Below, one piece after another: positions 29,943-37,642 of a stretch of DNA of 43,570 bases. The notes beneath the pieces are model-generated. The model saw nothing but the letters and a program-made list of their open reading frames with translations. It had not been told where the DNA came from and ran no database searches. How positions within the stretch are numbered: the stretch's first letter is position 1; each line of letters opens with the position of its first letter. This DNA comes from PALSA-1336 sp964592725. GTDB taxonomy: Bacteria; Patescibacteriota; Doudnabacteria; UBA920. Made by a program: the position numbers and the translations under genes. The stretch is taken from positions 1-43,570 of the forward strand of contig CAZQFQ010000004.1 of the NCBI GenBank assembly GCA_964592725.1. Reading direction: 5' to 3'.

Positions 29943-31256
29943 TTACTCCAAGAACTTATGCTTTAAGTTCATAATATCGCGGTACGGGATAACGCCCAAA
30001 ATTTTTCCGGCCGGATCCGTAATCGGCAATGCCTGAAAATTATAATGATGGAACATCCGCGAAGTTTCTTTTAGCGAACTGCCGGGATTTAAGCTGATAA
30101 CATTGGTGTCCATAATATCCTTCAACAGAAGGTCATCATCGGCCAGCAGTAAATCTTTGAGGTTCGCCACGCCCAGCAACTTGCCTTCCGGGTCGGTCAC
30201 ATAAATATAGCTAATAACGTCTTTGCCCTTGCTGATTGGCGCGAACTGTTCCTCCACCTGCGCCACAGTAATCTCCGGGCCAAACTGGATAAAGTCCGAA
30301 GTGGCGAAATCCAAAATCCTGGCTTCCTGTTTTTTTAAAATGGATTGAACTTTCTCAAAATCTTTTTTGTCCAGCAAAGCCAGGAGGTCTTCGGCTTCGT
30401 CCGCAGGCAGGGCCGACAGCACGTCCGCGGCCTGGGCAGGCGTCATTTCATTTATCAATTGGGCCGCCCGCTCTTTGCGCAAAGAAGCCACCAGCTGGCG
30501 CTGGACGTTGGGGTCAATTTCCTCCAAAGTATCCGAAGCGTGTTCCAAACTTAATTCGCCGAACACCGCTTCGCGCTGGCCGGGGTCAAGCTGCTCTATA
30601 ATATCGGCCAAGTCAACCGGGTCAATATCGTGCAGGCACTCTTTTAAAACTTTCAGCTTAACCGCGCCCTCAAAACTTCCCAAATTAGAAGGCAGGGGCT
30701 GAATGTAAGTCCAGGGAATAATTTCCTTGTTGGGCCGCTGTTTAGGCTGGTAAATAATATCGCCCAGCCACTTAAGCCCCATCCGGCGCAGGAGGCCGTA
30801 CTTGCTCATGTCCACATCGGTCACAAACAAATGATTGTTAAGCAGGCTCATTTTGACGTCGTAAACCACATCCACTTCGTGGTCTTCGGTGTCCAAAACT
30901 TTTTTATCCAAGATGTGATCTTTTAAAAGCACCGGCTCCTGCTGGGGAACGCCCTCAAAATTCTTGATGTCACCGGCTTCCACAAAAATTTTCCTGGCAT
31001 CCATGGTTTTCACTTTGCTTAAAGGGATGTACAAAGGCCCGTCGCCAAAGGGACGCGCCACCACCAAATGAGTGACTTCCGCCAGCTTGTCGTTGTCTGC
31101 AATAACCACATCCATAAGCCGACCGATTTTTTTGCCCTGCCAAAAAACTTTTGCCTGCAGTATTTGGGTTAAAAAATAAACGCGCTGAAGTTGGGCGGAT
31201 AGGACCGCATGGTTGGTCTTTTGATTATTATTCTCCTGGATGGCCGGATTTTCCAT
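29943..31256 (-). CDS. PRC-barrel / MgtE_N / CBS soluble magnesium-sensor-like protein
   Basis: The 437-residue protein has no membrane segment. Two PRC-barrel-like segments (about 25-180, FWQGKKIGRLMDVVIADNDK and the TEDHEVDVVYDVKM region) are followed by an MgtE N-domain superhelix (190-300, LHDIDPVDLADIIEQLDPGQREAVF, MTPAQAADVLSALPADEAEDLL). Two CBS domains end the protein (310-437, SYIYVTDPEGKLLGVANLKDLLL, QALPITDPAGKILGVIPYRDIM). In MgtE these N and CBS parts bind Mg and gate the channel; here the MgtE membrane domain is absent. Genes for a one-TM peptide and an NRAMP-type transporter lie directly upstream on the same strand, so it probably gates or regulates that transporter. Confidence 0.93.
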   Translation of the reverse strand: MENPAIQENNNQKTNHAVLSAQLQRVYFLTQILQAKVFWQGKKIGRLMDVVIADNDKLAEVTHLVVARPFGDGPLYIPLSKVKTMDARKIFVEAGDIKNFEGVPQQEPVLLKDHILDKKVLDTEDHEVDVVYDVKMSLLNNHLFVTDVDMSKYGLLRRMGLKWLGDIIYQPKQRPNKEIIPWTYIQPLPSNLGSFEGAVKLKVLKECLHDIDPVDLADIIEQLDPGQREAVFGELSLEHASDTLEEIDPNVQRQLVASLRKERAAQLINEMTPAQAADVLSALPADEAEDLLALLDKKDFEKVQSILKKQEARILDFATSDFIQFGPEITVAQVEEQFAPISKGKDVISYIYVTDPEGKLLGVANLKDLLLADDDLLLKDIMDTNVISLNPGSSLKETSRMFHHYNFQALPITDPAGKILGVIPYRDIMNLKHKFLE

Positions 31257-31272
31257 ATTTTTTTTGTTTTGT

Positions 31273-31458
31273 TTACTTAATAAGAGTAATAAATTTATAA
31301 ATTATCAGCAAGACCAGCGCCAATAAATAAATTCGCAAAATTAAAAGGGCAAACCGTACCGCCGGCGTTATGGTCAGGCGGGGCTGGCGGTATTTTCGGT
31401 TGATCTCCCGGACAGTCGCCATCCAAGGCCAGGTTATATTTTTGAAAGGATTTTTCAT
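31273..31458 (-). CDS. One-TM peptide between MgtE_N and NRAMP genes
   Basis: A 61-residue protein with a basic N-terminus (REINRKYRQPRLTITPAVRF) and one strong membrane helix (about 38-58, FALLILRIYLLALVLLIIYKFI). It is 16 bases from the MgtE_N gene and 100 bases from the NRAMP gene, all on one strand. It may be a small subunit linking the two, or an assembly factor. No family recognised. Confidence 0.7.
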   Translation of the reverse strand: MKNPFKNITWPWMATVREINRKYRQPRLTITPAVRFALLILRIYLLALVLLIIYKFITLIK

Positions 31459-31464
31459 AATTTA

Positions 31465-31560
31465 TCGAATCTACGAATTAGACGAATCTGCGAATCTCTA
31501 CGAACAACGAATTCGTACTTCGTAGGGATTCGTTGATTCGTTCCATTCGTAAATTCGATT
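31465..31560. repeat. ACGAATC-type repeat array
   Basis: Repeated CGAATCTACGAAT/ACGAATTCGT units in both orientations. A very similar array is at 38328-38432. Confidence 0.85.
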
Positions 31561-32825
31561 TATTTAAACATATTTGGAAACAACGCGCTGGCGCCATAAA
31601 GCGTCGACAGCACCACAATCAGGGTGACTATGGTTATATTAATGACATTCTGCGCTTTTGTGTTTCGGTAATCGCCCATAAGCTCTTTGTCGTTAAGCAA
31701 AAGGATTAAAAATACCAGCGCGGCCGGAAGCAGAGTTACGGCAATAACCTGGACGAACAGGGTAATTAAAACCAAAGGCGCGTGGGGAATTAACACTACG
31801 GAGCCGGCCGTCAGCAGCATCAAAAAATAGCTGGCGTAAAACCACGGCGCTTCACGAATTTTTTTGTTCAATGAGTGCGCCCAGCCAAAGACTTCGCCAA
31901 ACGCCCAGGAACTGGCCAGGGAAATACAAATCGCGCCCAAAAACCCCGCGTCAAACAAACCAATGGCCAACAGTGTGCCGACGTATTTGTTAATCGACAT
32001 AAGATGCCGTGCGGCCTGGTCCGCGCTCTGGATGTCCACTCCCCTAAGCAAAGTGCCGGTTACCATAATTACGAAAATGGCCACCAGCACGGTAAACACG
32101 GCGCCCATGGCCGTGTCGGCTTTGCCCCAGGGAATATCTTTTTCCTGCATCCCTTTGTCAACTACCGAGCTTTGCTGAAAAAATATCATCCACGGCGCAA
32201 TGGTCGTGCCGATGTTTGCCATCAAAAAGAAAAACATTTCATTGTTGAATCCGCCGGGAAAATTCGGCACCAGGCCGCGGACAACCGCGGCCACGGACGG
32301 ATGCACCATAAACGCCGCCGGAATATACACGATATTGAAGGCGGCAAACAAAAACGCGATTTTTTCCCAGGTCCAGTAGCGGCCTTGTAAAACCATGGCG
32401 CCCATAATTATACAGACCGCGATGATAGTCACCCAGGCTGGAATATGGAAAATGCTCATGGCCGCGGTCATGCCAATAAACTCGGTAATTAAAGTCAACC
32501 AGTCCGACAGCACCAAATCAAGCAAAGAAAACCAGCCCCAAAAAGAGCCAAAGGCGTCAAAAATGGCTTCCGCGTGGCCGCGCTTGGTTACAGCGCCGAG
32601 CCTCACGGTCATTTCCTGGACAAAATACGCCACCGGCCCCAAAATCACCAAAAACCACAACAGGCCGTAGCCGTACCGCGAACCCGTGGCCGCGTATGTG
32701 GTAATTCCGCCGGCGTCGTTGTCGGCAATCATTACCAAAAGACCGGGACCGGCTATAAGCAAGAACAGCTCCAGTGCTTTAATTACCCTGCGATATTTAT
32801 AAAAAAAATTTGACCAAAAATCCAT
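31560..32825 (-). CDS. Divergent NRAMP-family metal transporter
   Basis: A 421-residue integral membrane protein with about 11 helices. TM1 reads GPGLLVMIADNDAGGI where classical NRAMP has a DPGN motif, so Asp 37 is kept but Pro and Asn are lost. TM6 reads ANIGTTIAPWMIFFQQSS, where classical members have a metal-binding Met/Pro/His segment; the Met is one residue off and the His is Trp. Such changes are what one expects in relatives that carry Mg2+ or other ions rather than Mn2+/Fe2+. The MgtE_N/CBS partner gene supports Mg2+, but this is inference. The start is ATG 32825. Confidence 0.9.
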   Translation of the reverse strand: MDFWSNFFYKYRRVIKALELFLLIAGPGLLVMIADNDAGGITTYAATGSRYGYGLLWFLVILGPVAYFVQEMTVRLGAVTKRGHAEAIFDAFGSFWGWFSLLDLVLSDWLTLITEFIGMTAAMSIFHIPAWVTIIAVCIIMGAMVLQGRYWTWEKIAFLFAAFNIVYIPAAFMVHPSVAAVVRGLVPNFPGGFNNEMFFFLMANIGTTIAPWMIFFQQSSVVDKGMQEKDIPWGKADTAMGAVFTVLVAIFVIMVTGTLLRGVDIQSADQAARHLMSINKYVGTLLAIGLFDAGFLGAICISLASSWAFGEVFGWAHSLNKKIREAPWFYASYFLMLLTAGSVVLIPHAPLVLITLFVQVIAVTLLPAALVFLILLLNDKELMGDYRNTKAQNVINITIVTLIVVLSTLYGASALFPNMFK

Positions 32826-32906
32826 AACTAAGCCCGCGATCTTGAACTCAAAAAGAAAGGATAAGACTTTGGCTCTTATCCATTTTTAATATTTTATCAC
32901 GAAATT

Positions 32907-33269
32907 TTAGATTTGGCCATAATAGTGCCTATCCGATTTTCTAACCAGCCACCTGCCAAGCATTGAGACAATTGTCACAATCAAGCTCCCAAAAAATGCG
33001 GCCCAAAATCCGCCCACGTGGAAACCCTTTATGAAACTTGCGGCCCAAAACATAAAGGCGTTTATCACCAGCCAAAAAAATCCAAAAGTCACAATGCTCA
33101 AAGGCAAGGTCAGCAGTTTAAGCAACGGCCCAATGGTAACATTTAAAATGCCCAAGATGATGGCGACCAAAACCGCGGTCCAAAATCCCGCCACGCTAAT
33201 CCCCGGCACTATGTTCGCGGCCACCAAAACCCCCAAAGCCGTAAATAAAATTCTAAAAACTATTTTCAT
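32907..33269 (-). CDS. YvlD / phage-holin-4-like membrane protein
   Basis: A 120-residue protein with four membrane helices (LFTALGVLVAANIVPGISV, FWTAVLVAIILGILNVTIGPLL, IVTFGFFWLVINAFMFWAASF, FWAAFFGSLIVTIVSML). The NVTIGPLLKLLTLPLSIVTFG core is the signature of the YvlD/mycobacterial phage-holin group. Despite the family name these are usually chromosomal membrane proteins of unknown role, and there is no phage gene nearby. It is a separate unit from the NRAMP gene, 80 bases upstream of it. Confidence 0.9.
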   Translation of the reverse strand: MKIVFRILFTALGVLVAANIVPGISVAGFWTAVLVAIILGILNVTIGPLLKLLTLPLSIVTFGFFWLVINAFMFWAASFIKGFHVGGFWAAFFGSLIVTIVSMLGRWLVRKSDRHYYGQI

Positions 33270-33313
33270 ATAGCACTATTATATCATTTTTTATCTATGT
33301 TAACAAAAAAGAA

Positions 33314-33350
33314 GCGCCCACCTGATCCGAATCCGAATCAGGCAGGCGTC
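33314..33350 (-). terminator. Terminator of the PEP-synthase-like unit
   Basis: On the minus strand CGCC-CCTGAT-C pairs with G-ATCAGG-GGCG (GGATTC loop), followed by CTTCTTTTTT. Confidence 0.8.
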
Positions 33351-33355
33351 ATAAT

Positions 33356-33640
33356 TTACTGCGTGAGGTGAGCGAGGAGCTGCTCGAAGTAGTCCTTCAT
33401 GCCGGATTCCCAGACATCGGGATGGACATGCTGCCAGCCATTGGCGAGGACGGCTTTCAAACTTTCGATGATACCTGCGACGCCGCCGACATCAGGTAAC
33501 GCCAGATATTCCTTGTCCAGCTCGAATTGGTAGTAGCCGATAGGACCGGTATCCGGCCCGATGGCGTAGGAGAGGTTGTAGAAGTGGGCCGACATCTCGT
33601 CGTCGCCGGAGTTACTGGCTTGGCCAGCGATGGTCCGCAA
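33356..33640 (-). CDS. 94-aa ORF in frame with and downstream of the PEP-synthase-like gene
   Basis: Soluble 94-residue product (SAHFYNLSYAIGPDTGPIGYYQFELDKEYLALPDVGG, WESGMKDYFEQLLAHL). The only start is a TTG at 33640 behind GGGCGGACGAC. The frame is the same as that of 33668-35143, separated by one TAA and nine further sense codons. It is either a small separate gene or a C-terminal part split off by the stop. No family recognised. A terminator directly follows, so the transcript includes it either way. Confidence 0.6.
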   Translation of the reverse strand: MRTIAGQASNSGDDEMSAHFYNLSYAIGPDTGPIGYYQFELDKEYLALPDVGGVAGIIESLKAVLANGWQHVHPDVWESGMKDYFEQLLAHLTQ

Positions 33641-33667
33641 GTCGTCCGCCCAACCTTGAACCAGGCA

Positions 33668-35143
33668 TTAGGAAAATTCGTTCTTTTTCCCATAGACCTG
33701 CTTCGAAATGTAGACAAAGCCGGTTTTCTTGGCGGCGTCTACTACGACTTCGGCTTCGGTTTCCCAGATGCAGATGTCCTCGTCCCCGCGGTAGTTGATT
33801 TTACCGGGGAGAGCAAGTAAGGGAACTTCATCGAACTGCGCGCCGATGTACAGGATGTTGACCCTGCCGCAAAGCTGCTCAAAATGCGAGGCACCGCGGC
33901 CACTGCTGTGGTCGGCACGGGTTTTCCCTTGTGCGTGGAGATTCTCCCACTGGTGTTCGGTGTAGGTATACTGCTGTTCGACCACGGCCAAAGCATTGCT
34001 GAAGTGTCGAAAAGCCAGCCGCGCGTCTTCATGCGTGCCAAACTCATTTGTCATCAGGTTGGCAAGCTCGGACGTGGCATCTTGCAGGATGATCAGCAGG
34101 TGGTCTTTGACGTTTTCATTCAGGTCTTCCAACAGGTGGGCGATCTTGACTGACCAGGCTTTGACGTAAACTACGCACTTGCAGGTCGCGCGGCCGGAGT
34201 GTAGAACATCCTTGCCCTCAAGAAGAGCGAAGTAGTTACTGCTGTCAAAGGATAGGTCGCCGGGCAGACGGTCTTCATAGGGCGCGCACTGGACGATGTA
34301 GATGGTGTCCTGGTAAGCTGCCCACTCGAGATAGAAGTTGCCGTGTTTCTGAAGTTCGGCCAGGTGCTCAAACAGCTTGTTGAAAGCCGCAAAGCAACAG
34401 CCGAGTTCGCCGTGGATTTCTTCGAACTGCGTCGGTGTCTGGCAGATTCCGTCAGCAGTAAGCGCGTCAACTTTCTCCTGATCCCACATATCCCTTTGAA
34501 GATTCAGGGCATGATCGGACGGGACATTGTAGATCCTGCCTTCGCCGTTGACTGCTTTAGTGCTGAGACCCAAAACGGCCCGGACAGTCGGCAGACCCTG
34601 ATAAGAAGTGTAAGCCGTTCCTGCCAGAGGTGGCAGGAAGTATTTGTCGAAATGGAATCCGATTATCGGCTGGATGAGTATTGCCATGCCGATTGGAGCG
34701 TTGTTGCGTTCGCGCCAGAGCCTGGCATCGGCAGTAAATTCGCTTGCGTAGACTTGCGCCTCACAGCGCCACAGTCCTTGCAGATCTTCGTCCTTGTTGC
34801 CGGATGGCCAAAAGAACGTGGATTTGTAGATTCCGGTGCCGCCGCGTTCGGAGAGTGCCGAAGAGCGAATCGCGTAGGGCTTGCCCGCCTCCATCCTGCC
34901 AAGAATTTCTTCGTTGACAGACAAGAGAAAATTCGGACAACCGTGCTTTTCGATGTCTTCAAACAGAACTCCTTCGCTGAGGCTGTAATCTTCCACGAGC
35001 CAGTCAAAAATCTGGGTTGCAATAACCATCCCTTCCGGAATGACCATACCAGATTCAATGATAGCTAGAGAGTGTTGGTTTAGGTCATCGGCTTTCAGGC
35101 CGAGCTTACCTTCGCCAAAGACCTCAAAAAGTCCTTGCTTCAC
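33668..35143 (-). CDS. PEP-synthase-like ATP-binding plus phosphohistidine-domain protein
   Basis: The 491-residue protein has an N-terminal ATP-binding half like that of pyruvate phosphate dikinase/PEP synthase: KLGLKADDLNQHSLAIIESG (1-50), YAIRSSALSERGG (90-102), MAILIQPIIG (153-162) and FYLEWAAYQDTIYIVQ (270-285). The swivelling phosphohistidine domain is recognisable late (SSGRGASHFEQLCGR, His 420). No PEP/pyruvate TIM barrel follows, so the acceptor is not pyruvate in the usual way; antibiotic phosphotransferases also combine ATP-grasp and His domains. The sequence is divergent and may be a new phosphotransferase. The GTG start at 35143 follows CAGGAGGAA. Codon use is GC-richer than in neighbours. 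Confidence 0.78.
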   Translation of the reverse strand: MKQGLFEVFGEGKLGLKADDLNQHSLAIIESGMVIPEGMVIATQIFDWLVEDYSLSEGVLFEDIEKHGCPNFLLSVNEEILGRMEAGKPYAIRSSALSERGGTGIYKSTFFWPSGNKDEDLQGLWRCEAQVYASEFTADARLWRERNNAPIGMAILIQPIIGFHFDKYFLPPLAGTAYTSYQGLPTVRAVLGLSTKAVNGEGRIYNVPSDHALNLQRDMWDQEKVDALTADGICQTPTQFEEIHGELGCCFAAFNKLFEHLAELQKHGNFYLEWAAYQDTIYIVQCAPYEDRLPGDLSFDSSNYFALLEGKDVLHSGRATCKCVVYVKAWSVKIAHLLEDLNENVKDHLLIILQDATSELANLMTNEFGTHEDARLAFRHFSNALAVVEQQYTYTEHQWENLHAQGKTRADHSSGRGASHFEQLCGRVNILYIGAQFDEVPLLALPGKINYRGDEDICIWETEAEVVVDAAKKTGFVYISKQVYGKKNEFS

Positions 35144-35195
35144 GTTTATTCCTCCTGTCTATTAGTCTAAGGCTACAGAAAAAAATATTGCCAAA

Positions 35196-35224
35196 AGACC
35201 CTCTATTATATAACAAAAAAACTC
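35196..35224 (-). promoter_or_regulatory. Predicted promoter of the PEP-synthase-like gene
   Basis: Minus strand TGGACA and TATAAT separated by 18 bases, about 60 bases upstream of the GTG at 35143. Confidence 0.45.
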
Positions 35225-35286
35225 AACCTGTCCATAGCCTGGGGTAAAAGTCGACCTAGCTTTAAATATATAGTTAGAACCCATTT

Positions 35287-35322
35287 TGCTAGCATAAAAT
35301 GCGGCCGCATTTTATGCTAGCA
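35287..35322. repeat. 36-bp perfect loopless palindrome (P3)
   Basis: TGCTAGCATAAAATGCGG followed directly by its exact reverse complement, centre CGGCCG at 35304/35305. It belongs to the same class as P1 and P2. The rest of the 35144-35525 gap holds two divergent promoters and the marR leader. Confidence 0.92.
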
Positions 35323-35359
35323 GCAATATACTCGCTATAAATTGTTATGATATACGGAC

Positions 35360-35400
35360 TTGACAATATGCGAAGAATAATATATTATTAGATTATCTAA
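35360..35400 (+). promoter_or_regulatory. marR promoter with overlapping operator-like palindrome
   Basis: TTGACA (35360-35365), 17-base spacer, TATTAT (35383-35388). The perfect palindrome TTAGATTATCTAA (35388-35400) overlaps the -10 end and the start-site region, where an autorepressor would bind. Confidence 0.65.
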
Positions 35401-35422
35401 CATTTTGAACATCTAAGCATCA

Positions 35423-35519
35423 ATCCAGCACCTTCCTTAGGAACATTAAAACCTGCTGGGGTAATTAAAAAACCAACTCCTCCATAGCCAAGCTAGTGGC
35501 ATTATGGAAGGTGCTGGAT
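35423..35519 (+). promoter_or_regulatory. marR leader with SD-sequestering inverted repeat
   Basis: ATCCAGCACCTTCC (35423-35436) is exactly complementary to GGAAGGTGCTGGAT (35506-35519), 69 bases apart. The second arm holds the only ribosome-site-like sequence before the marR ATG at 35526. Pairing would hide it. Confidence 0.55.
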
Positions 35520-35525
35520 AAAAAT

Positions 35526-35942
35526 ATGACCGAAAATTCGGCGGAAAAAATCGTGAGTTTGTTTTTTAGCGTATCCAGGGGACTTAAGCAGAGGCTGGAT
35601 TTAAGCAGTCCGTTTTTTCAACTTCCTTTGGCGCATACCGAAACTTTAAGGCTGATAGGCGAACAAAAACGGGTGCCGATGAAGCAGGTGGCGGATTTTT
35701 TGGCTATTACTCCCCCGTCGGCCACGGCGCTGATAGACCATTTAGTCAAAGAGGGTTACGTGGCCAGAAGCGCGGACAAAAACGACCGCCGGGCAGTATA
35801 TCTAAAGCTGACAAAAAAGGGCGAGACAGTAATGCAGAAGGCCGTTTTGGACCGCTGTAAAATTTTTAAAAAACTTTTAAATAAAATCAGCCCAAAAGAA
35901 CAGTTGGAATTAGTTAATATATTAAGCAGATTAGTTAACTAG
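35526..35942 (+). CDS. MarR-family transcriptional regulator
   Basis: A 138-residue winged-helix regulator. The DNA-binding part is RVPMKQVADFLAITPPSATALIDHLVKEGYVARSADKNDRRAVYLKLTKKG; Arg/Asp in the wing (DKNDRR) are typical. The helical ends form the dimer interface. The start could be GTG 35496 (148 residues), but ATG 35526 fits the family length. It heads a plus-strand unit with two HlyD-type adaptors and an MFS pump, the usual arrangement for a drug-responsive repressor, and the palindrome at its promoter suggests autoregulation. Confidence 0.93.
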   Translation: MTENSAEKIVSLFFSVSRGLKQRLDLSSPFFQLPLAHTETLRLIGEQKRVPMKQVADFLAITPPSATALIDHLVKEGYVARSADKNDRRAVYLKLTKKGETVMQKAVLDRCKIFKKLLNKISPKEQLELVNILSRLVN

Positions 35943-35949
35943 CACATTT

Positions 35950-37515
35950 ATGAGCAAACACACTTTATTTGCAACAATCAGCATCGCGGTAATTTTGGCA
36001 GCCGGAATTTTTGTTAGCTTAAAGCTTACCAAGCGACCGCAAATTACTTTCACGGAGGTAAAAAAAGCCGATATTACCCAGGCCGTAAATGTAGACGGCA
36101 CCGTGGACGCCTCGCAGGATTTGTCTTTGGCTTTTGAAAATGGCGGCACGGTCTCGGAAATAGACGTTGACGCCGGAGACAGCGTAAAAAAAGGCCAGGT
36201 CTTGGTTAAACTGGATTCCTCGGCCGCCTCGGCCGCTTTAAGCCAGGCTCAGGCCGCTTTAGCCGTAGCCCAGGCCAACTATCAAAAACTTATTAACGGC
36301 GACACCGGCGCCCAGCTTACAGTTAGCCAGGCCGCGGTCCAGACGGCGCAGACCGCTTTGGACAACGCGCAAAAAACCCAGGCCGCCACCGTTGCCCAGC
36401 AAAATTTAATAGTCAACAACGCCCAAATTGCTTTGCTAAACTCCGGACTCGCCGCCACCCCCGCGTCCGAAAATTTATCTTCTATTAACCCGACAATTTC
36501 CGGCACCTACACCGGCTCGTCCCAAGGCGAATACGATATTAAAATTTTTAACACCGGATCGGGCTTAAACTTTTCCTACAGCGGCCTGGAAAGCGGAAGC
36601 AATCTCGTTAGCACAACCGGTCCGTCCCCTCTCGGCACCAAAGGCCTTTATATCCAATTCCCGCCCGGAACAATTTACCCTAGCGACACCTGGACGGTTT
36701 TAATTCCCAACACCAAGGCCTCAACTTATTTATCTAATTTAAACGCTTACAACGCGGCCCTGCAAACCCAGAACCAGGCCACGGTCAGCGCGCAGGCCGC
36801 GGTGGACAACGCCCAGGCCGCCCTGACCCAGGCCCAAGCTAATTTACAGCTGGCGCAAACTCCGCCGAGACCCGAAGACATCGCCTCGGCCCAGGCACAG
36901 GTGGAAACCGCCCAGGCGGCCGTACAAAATGCGCAAAACAATTACAACAATGATACTTTAACCGCGCCGATTGACGGCGTAATAACCGCCGTGGACACCA
37001 AAATCGGCGAAACGGTTCCGGGCAGCGCTTTGGTTCCGGGAACAGACGCGGTAAAAATGATCTCCGGCCAAAATCTGGAAATCATTGCCTATGTTTCGGA
37101 AGCCGACATCGGCAAAATTAAACTCGGCGACCAAGCGCAGGTGACACTCGATGCCTATGGCACCGCCTCCCCGTTCGGCGCCAGCGTTATTGCCATTGAT
37201 CCGGGCGCCACGGTACAAAACGGCGTATCCACATACAAAACTACTCTGGAATTTAATCAGTTGGACGGCCGCATAAAAACCGGCATGAGCGCCAACGTGC
37301 TTATTACCGACCAGACCCACACGGGAGTTTTAATAATTCCCCAAACCGCGGTAATTACCAAAGGCAACCAGGAATTTGTGTTAACCGATCCCGCCGCTGG
37401 CAACGGCAAAACCCAGGAAACCCAAATCCAAACCGGAATTTCGGATCTCAACGGAAACGTGGAAGTAACTTCGGGCCTGACCAAAGGACAAATGGTCGCT
37501 TCTTTTGGAAATTAA
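35950..37515 (+). CDS. HlyD/RND-type efflux adaptor with inserted domain
   Basis: The 521-residue protein has an N-terminal membrane anchor (residues 5-25), a lipoyl-like half (GGTVSEIDVDAGDSVKKGQVLVKL) and then a long Ala/Gln-rich helical hairpin (SQAQAALAVAQANYQKL ... NAQAALTQAQANLQLAQ). The second lipoyl half (NDTLTAPIDGVITAVDTKIGETV) and beta-barrel plus membrane-proximal parts follow. A Ser/Gly-rich beta-type segment of about 100 residues (roughly 175-275) is inserted at the hairpin tip, where relatives normally have a short loop contacting TolC. It starts seven bases after marR. In a cell with one membrane the insert may contact the wall instead of an outer-membrane channel. Confidence 0.92.
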   Translation: MSKHTLFATISIAVILAAGIFVSLKLTKRPQITFTEVKKADITQAVNVDGTVDASQDLSLAFENGGTVSEIDVDAGDSVKKGQVLVKLDSSAASAALSQAQAALAVAQANYQKLINGDTGAQLTVSQAAVQTAQTALDNAQKTQAATVAQQNLIVNNAQIALLNSGLAATPASENLSSINPTISGTYTGSSQGEYDIKIFNTGSGLNFSYSGLESGSNLVSTTGPSPLGTKGLYIQFPPGTIYPSDTWTVLIPNTKASTYLSNLNAYNAALQTQNQATVSAQAAVDNAQAALTQAQANLQLAQTPPRPEDIASAQAQVETAQAAVQNAQNNYNNDTLTAPIDGVITAVDTKIGETVPGSALVPGTDAVKMISGQNLEIIAYVSEADIGKIKLGDQAQVTLDAYGTASPFGASVIAIDPGATVQNGVSTYKTTLEFNQLDGRIKTGMSANVLITDQTHTGVLIIPQTAVITKGNQEFVLTDPAAGNGKTQETQIQTGISDLNGNVEVTSGLTKGQMVASFGN

Positions 37516-37518
37516 TAA

Positions 37519-37600
37519 AGGTTACGGATTACGGATGGGACATACGGATATACGGATAATCGTAGTATCCGTATATCTGTAAAAAATCCGTAATCCTTAA
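37519..37600. repeat. TACGGAT-type repeat array
   Basis: Units of ATACGGATATACGGAT and the inverse ATCCGTATATC, also GGATTACGGAT/ATCCGTAATCC, forming a long imperfect hairpin between the two adaptor genes. Confidence 0.8.
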
Positions 37601-37642
37601 CCCCCTAGTACTAGTATAAATTTAAACTCTAAATAATCAACT

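Noticed and set aside
31875..32390. 171-residue open frame opposite the NRAMP gene
   Set aside because: It is antisense to membrane helices; the His/Lys/Gly composition is a product of the complementary strand.
32907..33269. Prophage, because of the phage-holin-like gene
   Set aside because: No terminase, capsid, tail or phage integrase lies nearby; the family is usually chromosomal.
34343..35068. 241-residue open frame opposite the PEP-synthase-like gene
   Set aside because: The minus-strand frame has family motifs and a GGAGG start; the plus-strand frame is a codon-bias shadow.
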